In this document: in pieces, positions 1 through 6,138 of the stretch
Layout: the number at the start of each line of letters is the position of its first letter
Numbering within the stretch: position 1 is the stretch's first letter
Assembly: GCA_046496815.1 (NCBI GenBank)
Contig: JAWOGN010000415.1
Coordinates: 1 to 6,138, forward strand
From: JAWOGN01 sp046496815
GTDB lineage: Bacteria; Desulfobacterota; DSM-4660; Desulfatiglandales; Desulfatiglandaceae
Length of the DNA stretch: 6,138 nucleotides
Direction: 5' to 3'
The notes under the pieces: generated by a model
The model's input: only the letters and a program-made list of their open reading frames with translations
Databases searched by the model: none
Told to the model about the DNA's origin: nothing
Translations under genes and position numbers: made by a program

Positions 1-5
1 CCCTC

Positions 6-740
6 ATGATTCGGTACCTTTGGTTGAACGGTTTCATCGCGATCCACACCATCGTTTTCTGCGTCTGGGCCTTCATCCTGGCGCCTTTCGACAAAAAAAA
101 CGGCCGGACGATCCATTTTTATGTGGCCGTGCCGTGGGCAAAAACAATTCTTCGCGTTTGCGGCATTCAGGTGAAGCGAAGGGGAGGAGAAAATGTCAAT
201 GCGCGCCGACCGCGGATCTATATGACCAACCACCAGAGTTATTTCGACATCTTCGCGCTGCTGGCCTATCTTCCCGTCGATTTTAAATTTATACTCAAGC
301 AGGAACTCATGCGGATCCCTTTTTTGGGTCTCGCGATGAGACAAGCGAAGTATATCGGCATACAAAGAGAAGATCCGAGAAAAGCGATCCGCAGCATAAA
401 CCAGGCGGCGGAAAAAATAAGAAATGGGACCTCCGTGGTGATTTTTCCGGAGGGCACCCGCAGTGTCGATGGAAGGCTTCAACCCTTCAAAAGGGGGGGA
501 TTCAACCTGGCCCTCAAGGCGGGCTGTGACATCGTGCCGGTTACCATCAACGGCAGTCATCGCATCGCTCCGAAAGGCAGCCTGAATATCAACAAGGGAC
601 ACTTCAGGATGCACATTGGAAAACCCATTTCAGTGAAAGGATTTACCAAGAAAAATCTCACACAATTGATGGATCGTGTCGGAGATGCGATGCGAAATCA
701 ACTGGGTGAACCCACCGTCGCCCCGCACAAAAGCGCGTGA
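6..740 (+). CDS. plsC: 1-acyl-sn-glycerol-3-phosphate acyltransferase (PlsC family)
   Basis: This enzyme transfers an acyl group to the sn-2 position of lysophosphatidic acid to make phosphatidic acid, the precursor of membrane phospholipids, at the inner face of the cytoplasmic membrane. The 244-residue product matches the usual PlsC length. It has one hydrophobic N-terminal segment (about residues 5-26), then the acyltransferase motifs in order: NHQSYFD (HX4D, His76 and Asp81), a GIQR block (Gly118 to Arg121), FPEGTRS (residues 147-153) and IVPVTING around Pro178. All catalytic and glycerol-phosphate-binding motifs appear intact. Only five bases precede the ATG, so its ribosome binding site cannot be seen and a start further upstream is possible. 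It is followed after 41 bp by an exported protein gene on the same strand. Related acyltransferases with other acceptors (lyso-ornithine lipid, for example) share these motifs, so substrate specificity is inferred from the family. Confidence 0.93.
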   Translation: MIRYLWLNGFIAIHTIVFCVWAFILAPFDKKNGRTIHFYVAVPWAKTILRVCGIQVKRRGGENVNARRPRIYMTNHQSYFDIFALLAYLPVDFKFILKQELMRIPFLGLAMRQAKYIGIQREDPRKAIRSINQAAEKIRNGTSVVIFPEGTRSVDGRLQPFKRGGFNLALKAGCDIVPVTINGSHRIAPKGSLNINKGHFRMHIGKPISVKGFTKKNLTQLMDRVGDAMRNQLGEPTVAPHKSA

Positions 741-766
741 CGGCTCTCTAAGAAGCTCTCAGCATA

Positions 767-772
767 GAAAGG
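767..772 (+). promoter_or_regulatory. Ribosome binding site for the GTG-started exported protein
   Basis: The purine run GAAAGG lies nine bases before the GTG at 782. It supports that GTG as the start, and the signal-peptide-like N-terminus that follows agrees. Confidence 0.5.
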
Positions 773-781
773 CCGCATACC

Positions 782-1606
782 GTGAACATACGCACCGCAT
801 TTCGACACACCCGCCGACCGGGGCTTATCCTGCTGTTGTGGGCCGCCCTATCCGTGGGGTGCCCACCGGGAAAAGTCCGGGCATACATCATGCCCTCGGA
901 GCAGATCATCGCCTTGATGCTGGGGAATTTCTCCAAATTTCAAACACTGGCCGTCTCCCGGTCCATCCGCTTGATAACCGCGGAAGATCTTGAGGTTCAA
1001 GTGGTTCTCAATGAGAAGGTGTGGGTGAAGTCCCCGGGGTATTTCCATTCAGAGTTGACGTCGGTGACCCCTGACGGGGATCCGATGGAAACCGCGCTTC
1101 TATCCGAAAGGCGATACACCGCATCACCCTTCCACGGGCTCTTTTTGACAACCGGTAAGGACGCCGTCATGACGCTCCTGTCCGAGATGGGTGTCAATTT
1201 GGAATCCGTTGCCTTCACACGCTATGACGGGCGAATCGTTTATCGGCTGGGGAATCCGGAAGCCGACGCGCCCAAGCTGCTCATTGAAAAAGATCGGTTC
1301 CTTCCTCGCCTCTTGAGTTATCAGCCCTGGACCGATGAAGGACGGAAAGCGGTCACGGTCCGTTTCAATGATTACAGGCCGGCGGACGGGGGATGGTATC
1401 CTTACGAAGTCGCCGTGTACACCGGGGGGAATTTTCAAGAACGCGCGGTTGTAACTGAATTGGAAATCAACCCCCCGATTGATGTCTCCTTTTTTGAAAA
1501 TCGCAAGCAATTCAAAATAGATTCCGAGCAAGACCGTATCAGACACGTCATCGAGTTGCTGAAAGAAAAATACCGGCAAACCGATTCTTCCCTCCATGGA
1601 AATTAA
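782..1606 (+). CDS. Exported protein of unknown function, possibly LolA/LppX-like fold
   Basis: I cannot assign a gene name. The 274-residue product starts at a GTG with a reasonable ribosome binding site. Its N-terminus is a typical export signal: basic residues at 4-12, then a hydrophobic stretch at about 14-25. Cys27 follows (ALSVGC), but Ser rather than Leu, Val or Ile sits at -3, so the lipobox is poor. VRA at 32-34 offers an alternative signal peptidase I site. The mature part is rich in beta-strand-like segments. Residues 149-240 (DGRIVYRLG, then LLIEKDRFLPRLLSY, then VTVRFNDYRPADGGWYPYEV, ending PPIDVSFF) resemble the outer-membrane lipoprotein-sorting (LolA-like) superfamily. In that fold a curved beta sheet binds lipid or a lipoprotein. 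A periplasmic or envelope role is therefore inferred, not shown. It sits between plsC and priA and its last 11 bp overlap priA, so the three genes are probably co-transcribed. Confidence 0.82.
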   Translation: MNIRTAFRHTRRPGLILLLWAALSVGCPPGKVRAYIMPSEQIIALMLGNFSKFQTLAVSRSIRLITAEDLEVQVVLNEKVWVKSPGYFHSELTSVTPDGDPMETALLSERRYTASPFHGLFLTTGKDAVMTLLSEMGVNLESVAFTRYDGRIVYRLGNPEADAPKLLIEKDRFLPRLLSYQPWTDEGRKAVTVRFNDYRPADGGWYPYEVAVYTGGNFQERAVVTELEINPPIDVSFFENRKQFKIDSEQDRIRHVIELLKEKYRQTDSSLHGN

Positions 1607-4064
1607 TCCATTGAACTCCGATGAAACGCGATCCTGCCTGAGGATAGCCGTGGCCCTTCCCGTGAGGGGCACCTTTCTTTACACGGTTCCCCCGGACTTG
1701 GAACCGGAAGCGCAGGTCGGCCGTCGTGCACGGGTGCCGTTCAAAAATCGGGACGTCACCGGTTATATCCTTGAAAAAACATCCCAAACGGACCCCCGCC
1801 CGCTCAAGGAGATACGCACCGTCCTCGATACGGAACCGCTTTTTCACGAACACATGGGGGCTTTTTTCGAATGGATGGCGGATTACTACCTGCATCCCAT
1901 CGGTCGGGTCATTCAATCTGCCCTGCCTGGAGGACTCAACACGGATTCATTCAAAACGGCCGTCCTAACGGAAAAAGGACGCCGGGCCCTGGAAAAGCTC
2001 CCCCACCCGTCCGAAGAAAGAAATCGCCTGGTGTGGGTAAAGGATCACGCAGGGAAACGGCTCCCCGGGCCCATTCAAGAATTCTATTCGCTTCAAAAGA
2101 AAGGATGGCTGACAATCCAAGGACGAACGAGACGGCGGCGGACCGGCCCCCTCATGCGGAAGTTTGTAAGACCGCAAAAAGACGTGGATTTGCAATCCGT
2201 GGTGGCTCAAAACGACCGGGCCTCCACAGCCCGAGACGAGACCGAATTTCTGGAGACCGTTTTCGCATCCGATGCCACGCCGCTCACTGAATTGACCGCC
2301 AAATTCGCCAACGGTTCCTATCTCGTCAAAAAATGGGTCAAGAGAAATATATTGGAGGAATTCAGGGGAGCCGTTTATCGAAATCCGGCCGGAAAGGTCC
2401 TGTTTCCAAGCCCTGCACCGCTCACGCTTTATGACCAGCAAAGACGCGCCATAGATTTTATGAAAAGACGGCTTGAAAAAGGAACCTTCTGCGCGTGCCT
2501 GCTTCACGGCGTGACCGGCAGCGGAAAGACGGAAGTCTACTATCGGGCGGCGCGACATGCGATGCGTTTGGGTCGGCAGGTGATCTTGATGGTGCCGGAA
2601 ATATCGCTTTCCGTCTACATGGAAAGCGTTTTCAGATCACGGCTCGGGGATAGGATGGCGGTTTACCACAGCGGACTCAGTCAGGGTGAAAGATATGACG
2701 AATGGATGCGGATGGTGAGGGGAGATGTGGACCTGGTTATCGGGGCCCGCTCCGCCCTGTTCGCTCCCTTATCCAAACTGGGGTTGATCGTTGTGGACGA
2801 AGAACATGATTCGGCCTACAAGCAGGAGTCCACGTTGCGGTATCAGGCACGCGATGCCGCCGTGGTAAGAGCGAAGCTCGAAAACGCTCTGGTGGTGCTC
2901 GGTTCCGGAACACCGTCCGTCCAGTCCCTCCACAACACTTCAAGCGGCAGATATCATCTGATCACGATGCCTGAAAGAGTTGAAAAACGGCCCCTCCCTC
3001 AGGTCGAAATTGTGGACATGAAGACCTTGGACGGTGAGCAGGCGGAAAACGAGATATTGAGCCCGCCCCTTCGAGACGCGATCGTTCGGAATTTGGAGGC
3101 GGGAAACCAGACCATCCTTTTTCTGAATCGCAGAGGGTTTCATCGCCTGCTTTTGTGCCGTTCCTGCGGACAGTCCATTCGCTGTCCAAACTGTGAGGTG
3201 GCGCTGACGTTTCATCTGAAGGAAAACCAACTCACCTGCCACTACTGCGGCTTCTCCGCCGAAGCAACCCTCAAATGCGCTGCATGCGGCTGCGAAGGCC
3301 TGAAATCCTACGGATTCGGGACGGAAAAACTGGTGCACCAGCTGCATGAGCGCCTCCCGAACGCACGCATTGCGAGAATGGATACGGACAGTACCCGGAA
3401 GAAGGGGGAGGCATATCATATTCTGAAGCGCTTCGGCGAACATCAGATAGATATTCTTGTCGGCACTCAGATGATCACCAAGGGCTATGATTTTCCGAAT
3501 GTGACCCTGGTGGGAGTCGTTGCCGCCGATCTTTCATTGGCGTTTCCCGACTTCCGGGCCGGAGAGCGGACCTTCCAGATCTTGTCCCAGGTGGCCGGCC
3601 GGGCCGGACGGGGAAGCCGTCCGGGCAGAGTAATTATCCAGAGTTTCAATCCGGAACACTATGCCGTGAGCACGGCCATGGCAAATGACCTCCCACTGTT
3701 TTTCGAAAAAGAAACGGCATTGAGAAACCAACTGGGATATCCCCCGTTTTCCCATCTCGTCTGCTTGAGGCTTCTCGGAAACAACAAACAAAAAACGGCG
3801 GATGCGGCCGAACGTATCGGCGCCGGGATTCGAGCGACGCTCCGTAAGTGGCCCCGGCGGGGAAAGGAAATCCAGCTGTTGGGACCGGCTGAAGCACCCA
3901 TTTCAAAGCTGAAGGGAAAAATGCGATGGCACATGCTGCTCAAAAGCGGCAGCACCTCCCTCCTGCATCATCTTTTGTGCGAAATCGAGAAATTTTCCAA
4001 AAAAGACCTGACCTCAAGCGGTGTGCATCTCATTATCGATGTAGACCCCTATCAGATGATTTGA
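1596..4064 (+). CDS. priA: Primosomal protein N' (replication restart helicase PriA)
   Basis: PriA recognises stalled or repaired replication forks, unwinds DNA 3' to 5' using ATP, and starts reloading of the replicative helicase. The 822-residue product is longer than the E. coli enzyme (732), mainly through extra sequence between the N-terminal fork-binding domain (about 15-110) and the helicase core. Visible motifs are Walker A GVTGSGKT (305-312), the DEEH box (401-404), NRRG (511-514), helicase motif V LVGTQMITKGYDFP (621-634) and motif VI SQVAGRAGRG (664-673). The zinc-binding cysteines are all present: Cys521, 524, 530, 533, 548, 551, 561 and 564. The C-terminus (PAEAPISKLKGKMRWH, ending DVDPYQMI) is typical and complete. 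The ATG lies inside the end of the preceding gene and has no good Shine-Dalgarno sequence. A TTG at 1611 and a GTG at 1650 (preceded by TGAGGA) are alternative starts. Family comparison favours the ATG or TTG, because PriA proteins normally have several residues before the VALPV strand. Confidence 0.97.
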   Translation: MEINPLNSDETRSCLRIAVALPVRGTFLYTVPPDLEPEAQVGRRARVPFKNRDVTGYILEKTSQTDPRPLKEIRTVLDTEPLFHEHMGAFFEWMADYYLHPIGRVIQSALPGGLNTDSFKTAVLTEKGRRALEKLPHPSEERNRLVWVKDHAGKRLPGPIQEFYSLQKKGWLTIQGRTRRRRTGPLMRKFVRPQKDVDLQSVVAQNDRASTARDETEFLETVFASDATPLTELTAKFANGSYLVKKWVKRNILEEFRGAVYRNPAGKVLFPSPAPLTLYDQQRRAIDFMKRRLEKGTFCACLLHGVTGSGKTEVYYRAARHAMRLGRQVILMVPEISLSVYMESVFRSRLGDRMAVYHSGLSQGERYDEWMRMVRGDVDLVIGARSALFAPLSKLGLIVVDEEHDSAYKQESTLRYQARDAAVVRAKLENALVVLGSGTPSVQSLHNTSSGRYHLITMPERVEKRPLPQVEIVDMKTLDGEQAENEILSPPLRDAIVRNLEAGNQTILFLNRRGFHRLLLCRSCGQSIRCPNCEVALTFHLKENQLTCHYCGFSAEATLKCAACGCEGLKSYGFGTEKLVHQLHERLPNARIARMDTDSTRKKGEAYHILKRFGEHQIDILVGTQMITKGYDFPNVTLVGVVAADLSLAFPDFRAGERTFQILSQVAGRAGRGSRPGRVIIQSFNPEHYAVSTAMANDLPLFFEKETALRNQLGYPPFSHLVCLRLLGNNKQKTADAAERIGAGIRATLRKWPRRGKEIQLLGPAEAPISKLKGKMRWHMLLKSGSTSLLHHLLCEIEKFSKKDLTSSGVHLIIDVDPYQMI

Positions 4065-4977
4065 CCAAGGCTGAGGACAGATAGCCCACCACCCGTCGAT
4101 GGTCCCCCGTAACATCGCCGGAATTTGCATAGCTCAAAATCATCCCCCGGTCCGCTCCCATGTTTTGGGCGGTCATTAATGTGGAGATCACCGGTCCACC
4201 CCCGCAGGCCTCACACGCCCCTGTCGCAAGATCCTGAGCAAGCCCGGTGGGATCAAGCGCCTGAACCCGTTTGATAAATTGAAAATCCAGCACCCTCGCA
4301 CGGGGGGAAGCGTGGAAATGAGAAAGGTCACTGCTGGCCAGAATCAAGGTCCCTTCCGTATTGCCGAGCACCTGCGTTAAGGTGGTTGCCAGCGTGGAGC
4401 AGGTCTCGTAGTCCTGCCGGCCCATGAGCATGGGAACGATTTGAAAGTCACCGAGGACCCGCTGTAGGAACGGCAGCTGGATTTCCAAGGCGTGTTCGCG
4501 GGCATGGGCTTCTTTAACCCAACGAATGTGAGATCCGGCGTCCAGGAGTTTCCGGCCCAGATGCCGATCCACGGATACGAGGCCGAGAGGCGTCTCATAC
4601 CCCGATTGGAGATTGACCGACACCCCCCTGAACCGCATATGGTGACTCGGACCCAAAAGAATAACCCGTCTGAACGCTTTTCCCTTGACGTGCCGGTAAG
4701 CATGGGCCGCCACCTGTCCGGAATACGCATGTCCGGCATGAGGCACAATGATTGCGATCAATTCTCCCTCCAGGGGGGGCGGTTCGACCCGGGATAGAAA
4801 CCCGTCAATGCTTTGAATCAAGCTCGCGGCGGATTTCGGGTACCAGCTCCCGGCCAGGATGGCGGCACGGACATCGGGGACGGACTCCGCTTCGACGAAC
4901 GCCCCACCACCGACCCCCCGGGGCATGGCGACAAAAACAAGAAAGAAAAAGAAAAATCCATTCCACCGTGTTCCCAA
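4033..4977 (-). CDS. amrB: AmmeMemoRadiSam system protein B (Memo family), apparently exported
   Basis: This 314-residue protein belongs to the Memo family, which is related in fold to non-haem-iron dioxygenases of the LigB type. Its bacterial role is unknown; family members often occur with an AMMECR1-domain protein and a radical SAM enzyme. Conserved blocks are AGSWYP (42-47), PHAGHAYSG (79-87), GPSHH (109-113), EHALEIQLPFL (161-171), SSDLSHF (215-221) and ACGGGPV (257-263). Residues matching the metal ligands of human MEMO1 (His49, His81, Cys244) are His80, His112 and Cys258, and Asp217 and His220 are also kept, so the metal site looks intact. The start is a TTG, chosen because a perfect AGGAGGT lies six bases upstream. 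The resulting N-terminus has Arg4, a phenylalanine-rich hydrophobic core (8-17) and a small-residue region (GVGGGA), which looks like a signal peptide. The 3' end overlaps convergent priA by 32 bp. No AMMECR1 or radical SAM partner is in view. Confidence 0.92.
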   Translation of the reverse strand: MGTRWNGFFFFFLVFVAMPRGVGGGAFVEAESVPDVRAAILAGSWYPKSAASLIQSIDGFLSRVEPPPLEGELIAIIVPHAGHAYSGQVAAHAYRHVKGKAFRRVILLGPSHHMRFRGVSVNLQSGYETPLGLVSVDRHLGRKLLDAGSHIRWVKEAHAREHALEIQLPFLQRVLGDFQIVPMLMGRQDYETCSTLATTLTQVLGNTEGTLILASSDLSHFHASPRARVLDFQFIKRVQALDPTGLAQDLATGACEACGGGPVISTLMTAQNMGADRGMILSYANSGDVTGDHRRVVGYLSSALVKSSDRGLHR

Positions 4978-4983
4978 TGCCGC

Positions 4984-4990
4984 ACCTCCT
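4984..4990 (-). promoter_or_regulatory. Strong Shine-Dalgarno sequence that fixes the TTG start of the Memo gene
   Basis: Read on the minus strand, AGGAGGT is followed by a six-base spacer and then TTG at 4977-4975. This is a consensus ribosome binding site at ideal spacing. It supports the rare TTG start and therefore the signal-peptide-bearing form over a start at Met18. Confidence 0.85.
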
Positions 4991-5062
4991 AAATTCCTTG
5001 CCTTATGATAGGCCTGTAGGATACAAGTACATACTTTGTGTATAATTTAGATTTTTGGTAAG

Positions 5063-5273
5063 CGTTCACAGGTTCAGGGTTAAGGACAAAGAAGGGATTG
5101 AGGACCCGAAATCGTCGTTAAAAATGCTCATTTTCCCACGTAATTGCCAATTTAGTTCCAAATTTTGGATTAGGCCTGACAAAGCTGACGCTTTTCTCAT
5201 AAATACTTAACCCAAATGCACTCCGTGGACGAGAATTGAACCTTGAACCCCTGAACCTTTGAACCCGTGAACG
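5063..5273. repeat. Opposed TGAACC short-repeat arrays forming an imperfect inverted repeat
   Basis: The right array (5237-5273) holds five units, TGAACC four times and then TGAACG, starting at 5237, 5244, 5252, 5260 and 5268, so the period is 7-8 bp. The left array (5063-5082) carries the complementary units CGTTCA, GGTTCA and GGGTTA. The two arms can pair: CGTTCAC (5063-5069) with GTGAACG (5267-5273), then 5070-5081 with 5246-5258 with one bulged base. One whole unit (5259-5266) is looped out. The roughly 160 bp between the arrays show no gene that I can support. Repeats of this sort are often dispersed in intergenic DNA, but copy number cannot be judged from one window. Confidence 0.6.
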
Positions 5274-5345
5274 GTTACAAAAAAATAAATCTGTGTAGAT
5301 ATTTCCTAAGACCTGGACGAATTTTGGCTCTGAAAAAGAATTTTT

Positions 5346-5367
5346 GTATCAATTTAGCGCTTTGAAA
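5346..5367 (+). repeat. Left terminal inverted repeat, 22 bp
   Basis: It is the exact reverse complement of 5624-5645. Identity stops sharply at both ends: the next bases outward and inward do not match, so these are natural element boundaries. Confidence 0.85.
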
Positions 5368-5410
5368 TGGTAGGTTGGGGGCCGTTGGGATCTCTTTGAG
5401 AAGTCCGCAA

Positions 5411-5426
5411 TCCCGATACATCGGGA
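5411..5426 (+). repeat. Small hairpin TCCCGA-TACA-TCGGGA
   Basis: A six-base-pair GC-rich stem with a four-base loop follows directly after the inner inverted-repeat arm (ends 5410). It would be a side arm at the base of the element's central loop. It has no T-run, so it is not an obvious terminator. Confidence 0.6.
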
Positions 5427-5623
5427 CACGTAGAACGCCCCCATACCCGAACCGGGGGGCACGGTGCAGGCAGAGAAGACCTCAGGTGCGAAGGAGATTT
5501 TCCTCTGGGGCTGCCCGGGGATGAAGTTTATGGCCCCGCTGCCGTTCCATGGAATGAGGGAGGCCGTTGCGGTCTTCTCAAAGAGATTCCAACGCCCCCC
5601 CCCATTTCTCTGCCCCCCGGGGT

Positions 5624-5645
5624 TTTCAAAGCGCTAAATTGATAC
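5624..5645 (-). repeat. Right terminal inverted repeat, 22 bp
   Basis: It is the exact reverse complement of 5346-5367. It is followed by CC and a run of T, which differs from the T-run before the left copy by the intervening CC, so no clean target-site duplication is seen. Confidence 0.85.
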
Positions 5646-5936
5646 CCTTTTTTTCCGGGGTTTGTTGCTGCTCAAAACGTGACAGGCAGCCCCGCTATGA
5701 TTGAGACACCTGCCGCTTTAAAACTTAGGGTGGGTGATAATGAGGAGAGGTCATAAGAACTCGCCTTTTCGCGGCCGGAGTATAAGGACTTTCGCCCTGT
5801 GTGCCAAAGACTAAGCCGACACATGATGTGGTATGCGTTCATTTTGCCTGGAAATTGGATTGAGTAGGGGAGGGCACTCAGAGGCGAGAAAGCGGTCCCC
5901 CTTCTTATATCCCAGGCAAAATAGCATGACACCTCG
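5646..5936. other. Gene-free stretch between the palindromic element and the ATPase end
   Basis: About 290 bp with no convincing gene on either strand. A minus-strand frame stays open from within the ATPase end down to 5672, but it begins in the wrong frame inside a real gene and has no recognisable family or ribosome binding site. The stretch holds the 5841-5922 inverted repeat and a weak stem GCTGC/GCAGC near 5667-5690, and nothing else that I can support. Confidence 0.5.
5841..5922. repeat. Inverted repeat ATTTTGCCTGG / CCAGGCAAAAT downstream of the ATPase gene
   Basis: The arms (5841-5851 and 5912-5922) match over 11 bp with 60 bp between them. Pairing may extend through ATGC on the left and GCAT on the right if about three bases bulge. 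It starts some 15 bp past the stop of the minus-strand ATPase gene. It could be a transcript-end structure or a small repeat element. The loop is too long and lacks a clear U-tract for a classic intrinsic terminator. Confidence 0.45.
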
Positions 5937-6138
5937 TCAAGTATGCCTGCTGCGCTTGAAAAACTTGAGCGCCTCGAAAACCAGCAGATAAAAACCCGCA
6001 GCAGCCATAACGTACAGCCAATCCGCAACCTGGATGACACCGAAGCTCAAGAAATCGCTCAAGTAAGGGCCATAGATCGCCAAGAAAACCAATCCGGTGG
6101 AGGCCAAGATCGAGTACAGCAATATTTTATTGGTGAAA
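5937..6138 (-). CDS. P-type cation-transporting ATPase, C-terminal end (partial)
   Basis: Only the last 66 codons are in the window; the gene continues beyond the right edge. The visible protein begins FTNKILLYSILASTGLVFLA, continues to an IYGPYLSDF loop, then an ADWLYVMAAAGFYLLVFEAL helix, and ends KFFKRSRHT before a TGA stop. This matches the C-terminal pair of membrane helices of calcium-type and related P-type ATPases: an N-K motif, a helix, a Y-x-P-x-L loop, then a DWL motif leading into a helix with a conserved glutamate and a basic tail. Such pumps use ATP to move cations (Ca2+, Mg2+, or Na+/K+) across the cytoplasmic membrane. The ion cannot be judged from this fragment, because the ion-binding helices and the DKTGT site lie outside. 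The call rests on this C-terminal pattern alone. Confidence 0.78.
   Translation of the reverse strand, partial: FTNKILLYSILASTGLVFLAIYGPYLSDFLSFGVIQVADWLYVMAAAGFYLLVFEALKFFKRSRHT

Larger units (their letters stand above)
5346..5645. mobile_element. MITE-like palindromic element (or a structured non-coding RNA)
   Basis: This 300-bp non-coding stretch is bounded by perfect 22-bp inverted repeats (5346-5367 and 5624-5645; the outer end reads GTATCAATTTAGCGC). Inside them lies a second inverted pair, 5383-5410 with 5567-5594, matching at 26 of 28 positions. In a plus-strand RNA one of the two differences would be a G-U wobble. Between the pairs, GGGGG at 5377-5381 can also pair with a run of nine C at 5595-5603. 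The centre (5411-5566) carries small hairpins, notably TCCCGATACATCGGGA at 5411-5426. No open frame spans it, and no transposase or clear target-site duplication is visible. The form fits a miniature inverted-repeat transposable element. A large stem-loop RNA is the main alternative. Confidence 0.55.

Noticed and set aside
1124..1672. Minus-strand 182-codon open frame opposite the exported protein gene
   Set aside because: It lies wholly over two well-supported plus-strand genes, shows no known motifs, and is best explained as a shadow frame.
1965..2558. Minus-strand 197-codon open frame opposite priA
   Set aside because: It sits antisense to conserved PriA sequence, including the Walker A region, and has no family signature.
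5004..5030. Possible minus-strand promoter for the Memo gene (TATCAT as -10)
   Set aside because: The -10 candidate is fair, but the hexamer 17 bp upstream (TATGTA) is far from TTGACA, so support is too weak to list.
5041..5046. Perfect TATAAT on the plus strand
   Set aside because: No acceptable -35 hexamer lies 16-18 bp upstream, the TG extension is one base out of place, and no gene follows on that strand. A-T rich context explains it.
5346..5645. HEARO/omega RNA or group II intron as an explanation for the palindrome
   Set aside because: Perfect terminal inverted repeats are not a feature of those elements as I know them, and I see no associated endonuclease frame or domain V-like motif. 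A covariance-model search would settle it.
4978..5936. CRISPR array or tRNA/rRNA gene in the long gap
   Set aside because: The short TGAACC units lack regular repeat-spacer architecture, and no cloverleaf or rRNA sequence is recognisable.
5672..6040. Minus-strand open frame of 122 codons across the ATPase end and the gap
   Set aside because: It starts out of frame inside the real ATPase coding region, has no recognised family or ribosome binding site, and its lower part runs through the inverted repeat.

Overview
The window looks like chromosomal DNA from a moderately GC-rich Gram-negative bacterium. A deltaproteobacterium (Desulfobacterota) is my best guess. The guess rests on the gene style: a long PriA, an exported LolA-like protein, an exported Memo-family protein, and intergenic DNA rich in short inverted repeats. 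No phylogenetic marker is present, so this is inference.

Layout. Bases 6-4064 (+) hold three closely packed genes that read as one transcription unit. The first is a PlsC-type 1-acylglycerol-3-phosphate acyltransferase. The second is an exported, possibly LolA-fold protein of unknown function. The third is the primosomal helicase PriA. The second and third genes overlap by 11 bp. On the opposite strand, a Memo-family protein (AmmeMemoRadiSam system protein B) with an apparent signal peptide converges on priA, and the two reading frames overlap by 32 bp. Its partners, an AMMECR1-domain protein and a radical SAM protein, are not in the window. At the right edge, the last 66 codons of a P-type cation-transporting ATPase enter on the minus strand.

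Between the Memo gene and the ATPase end lie about 960 bp with no convincing gene. This stretch holds three separate inverted-repeat structures. The first is a pair of opposed TGAACC-type short-repeat arrays (about 5063-5273). The second is a 300-bp MITE-like or structured-RNA-like element (5346-5645), with perfect 22-bp terminal inverted repeats and a second 28-bp inner inverted pair. The third is an 11-bp inverted repeat (5841-5922) just downstream of the ATPase stop.

How the genes relate. PlsC (phospholipid synthesis), the exported protein (envelope) and PriA (replication restart) share an operon but no obvious pathway; this looks like ordinary housekeeping co-transcription. I see no clear new defence or metabolic system. 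The 300-bp palindromic element is the most unusual item, followed by the exported form of Memo.
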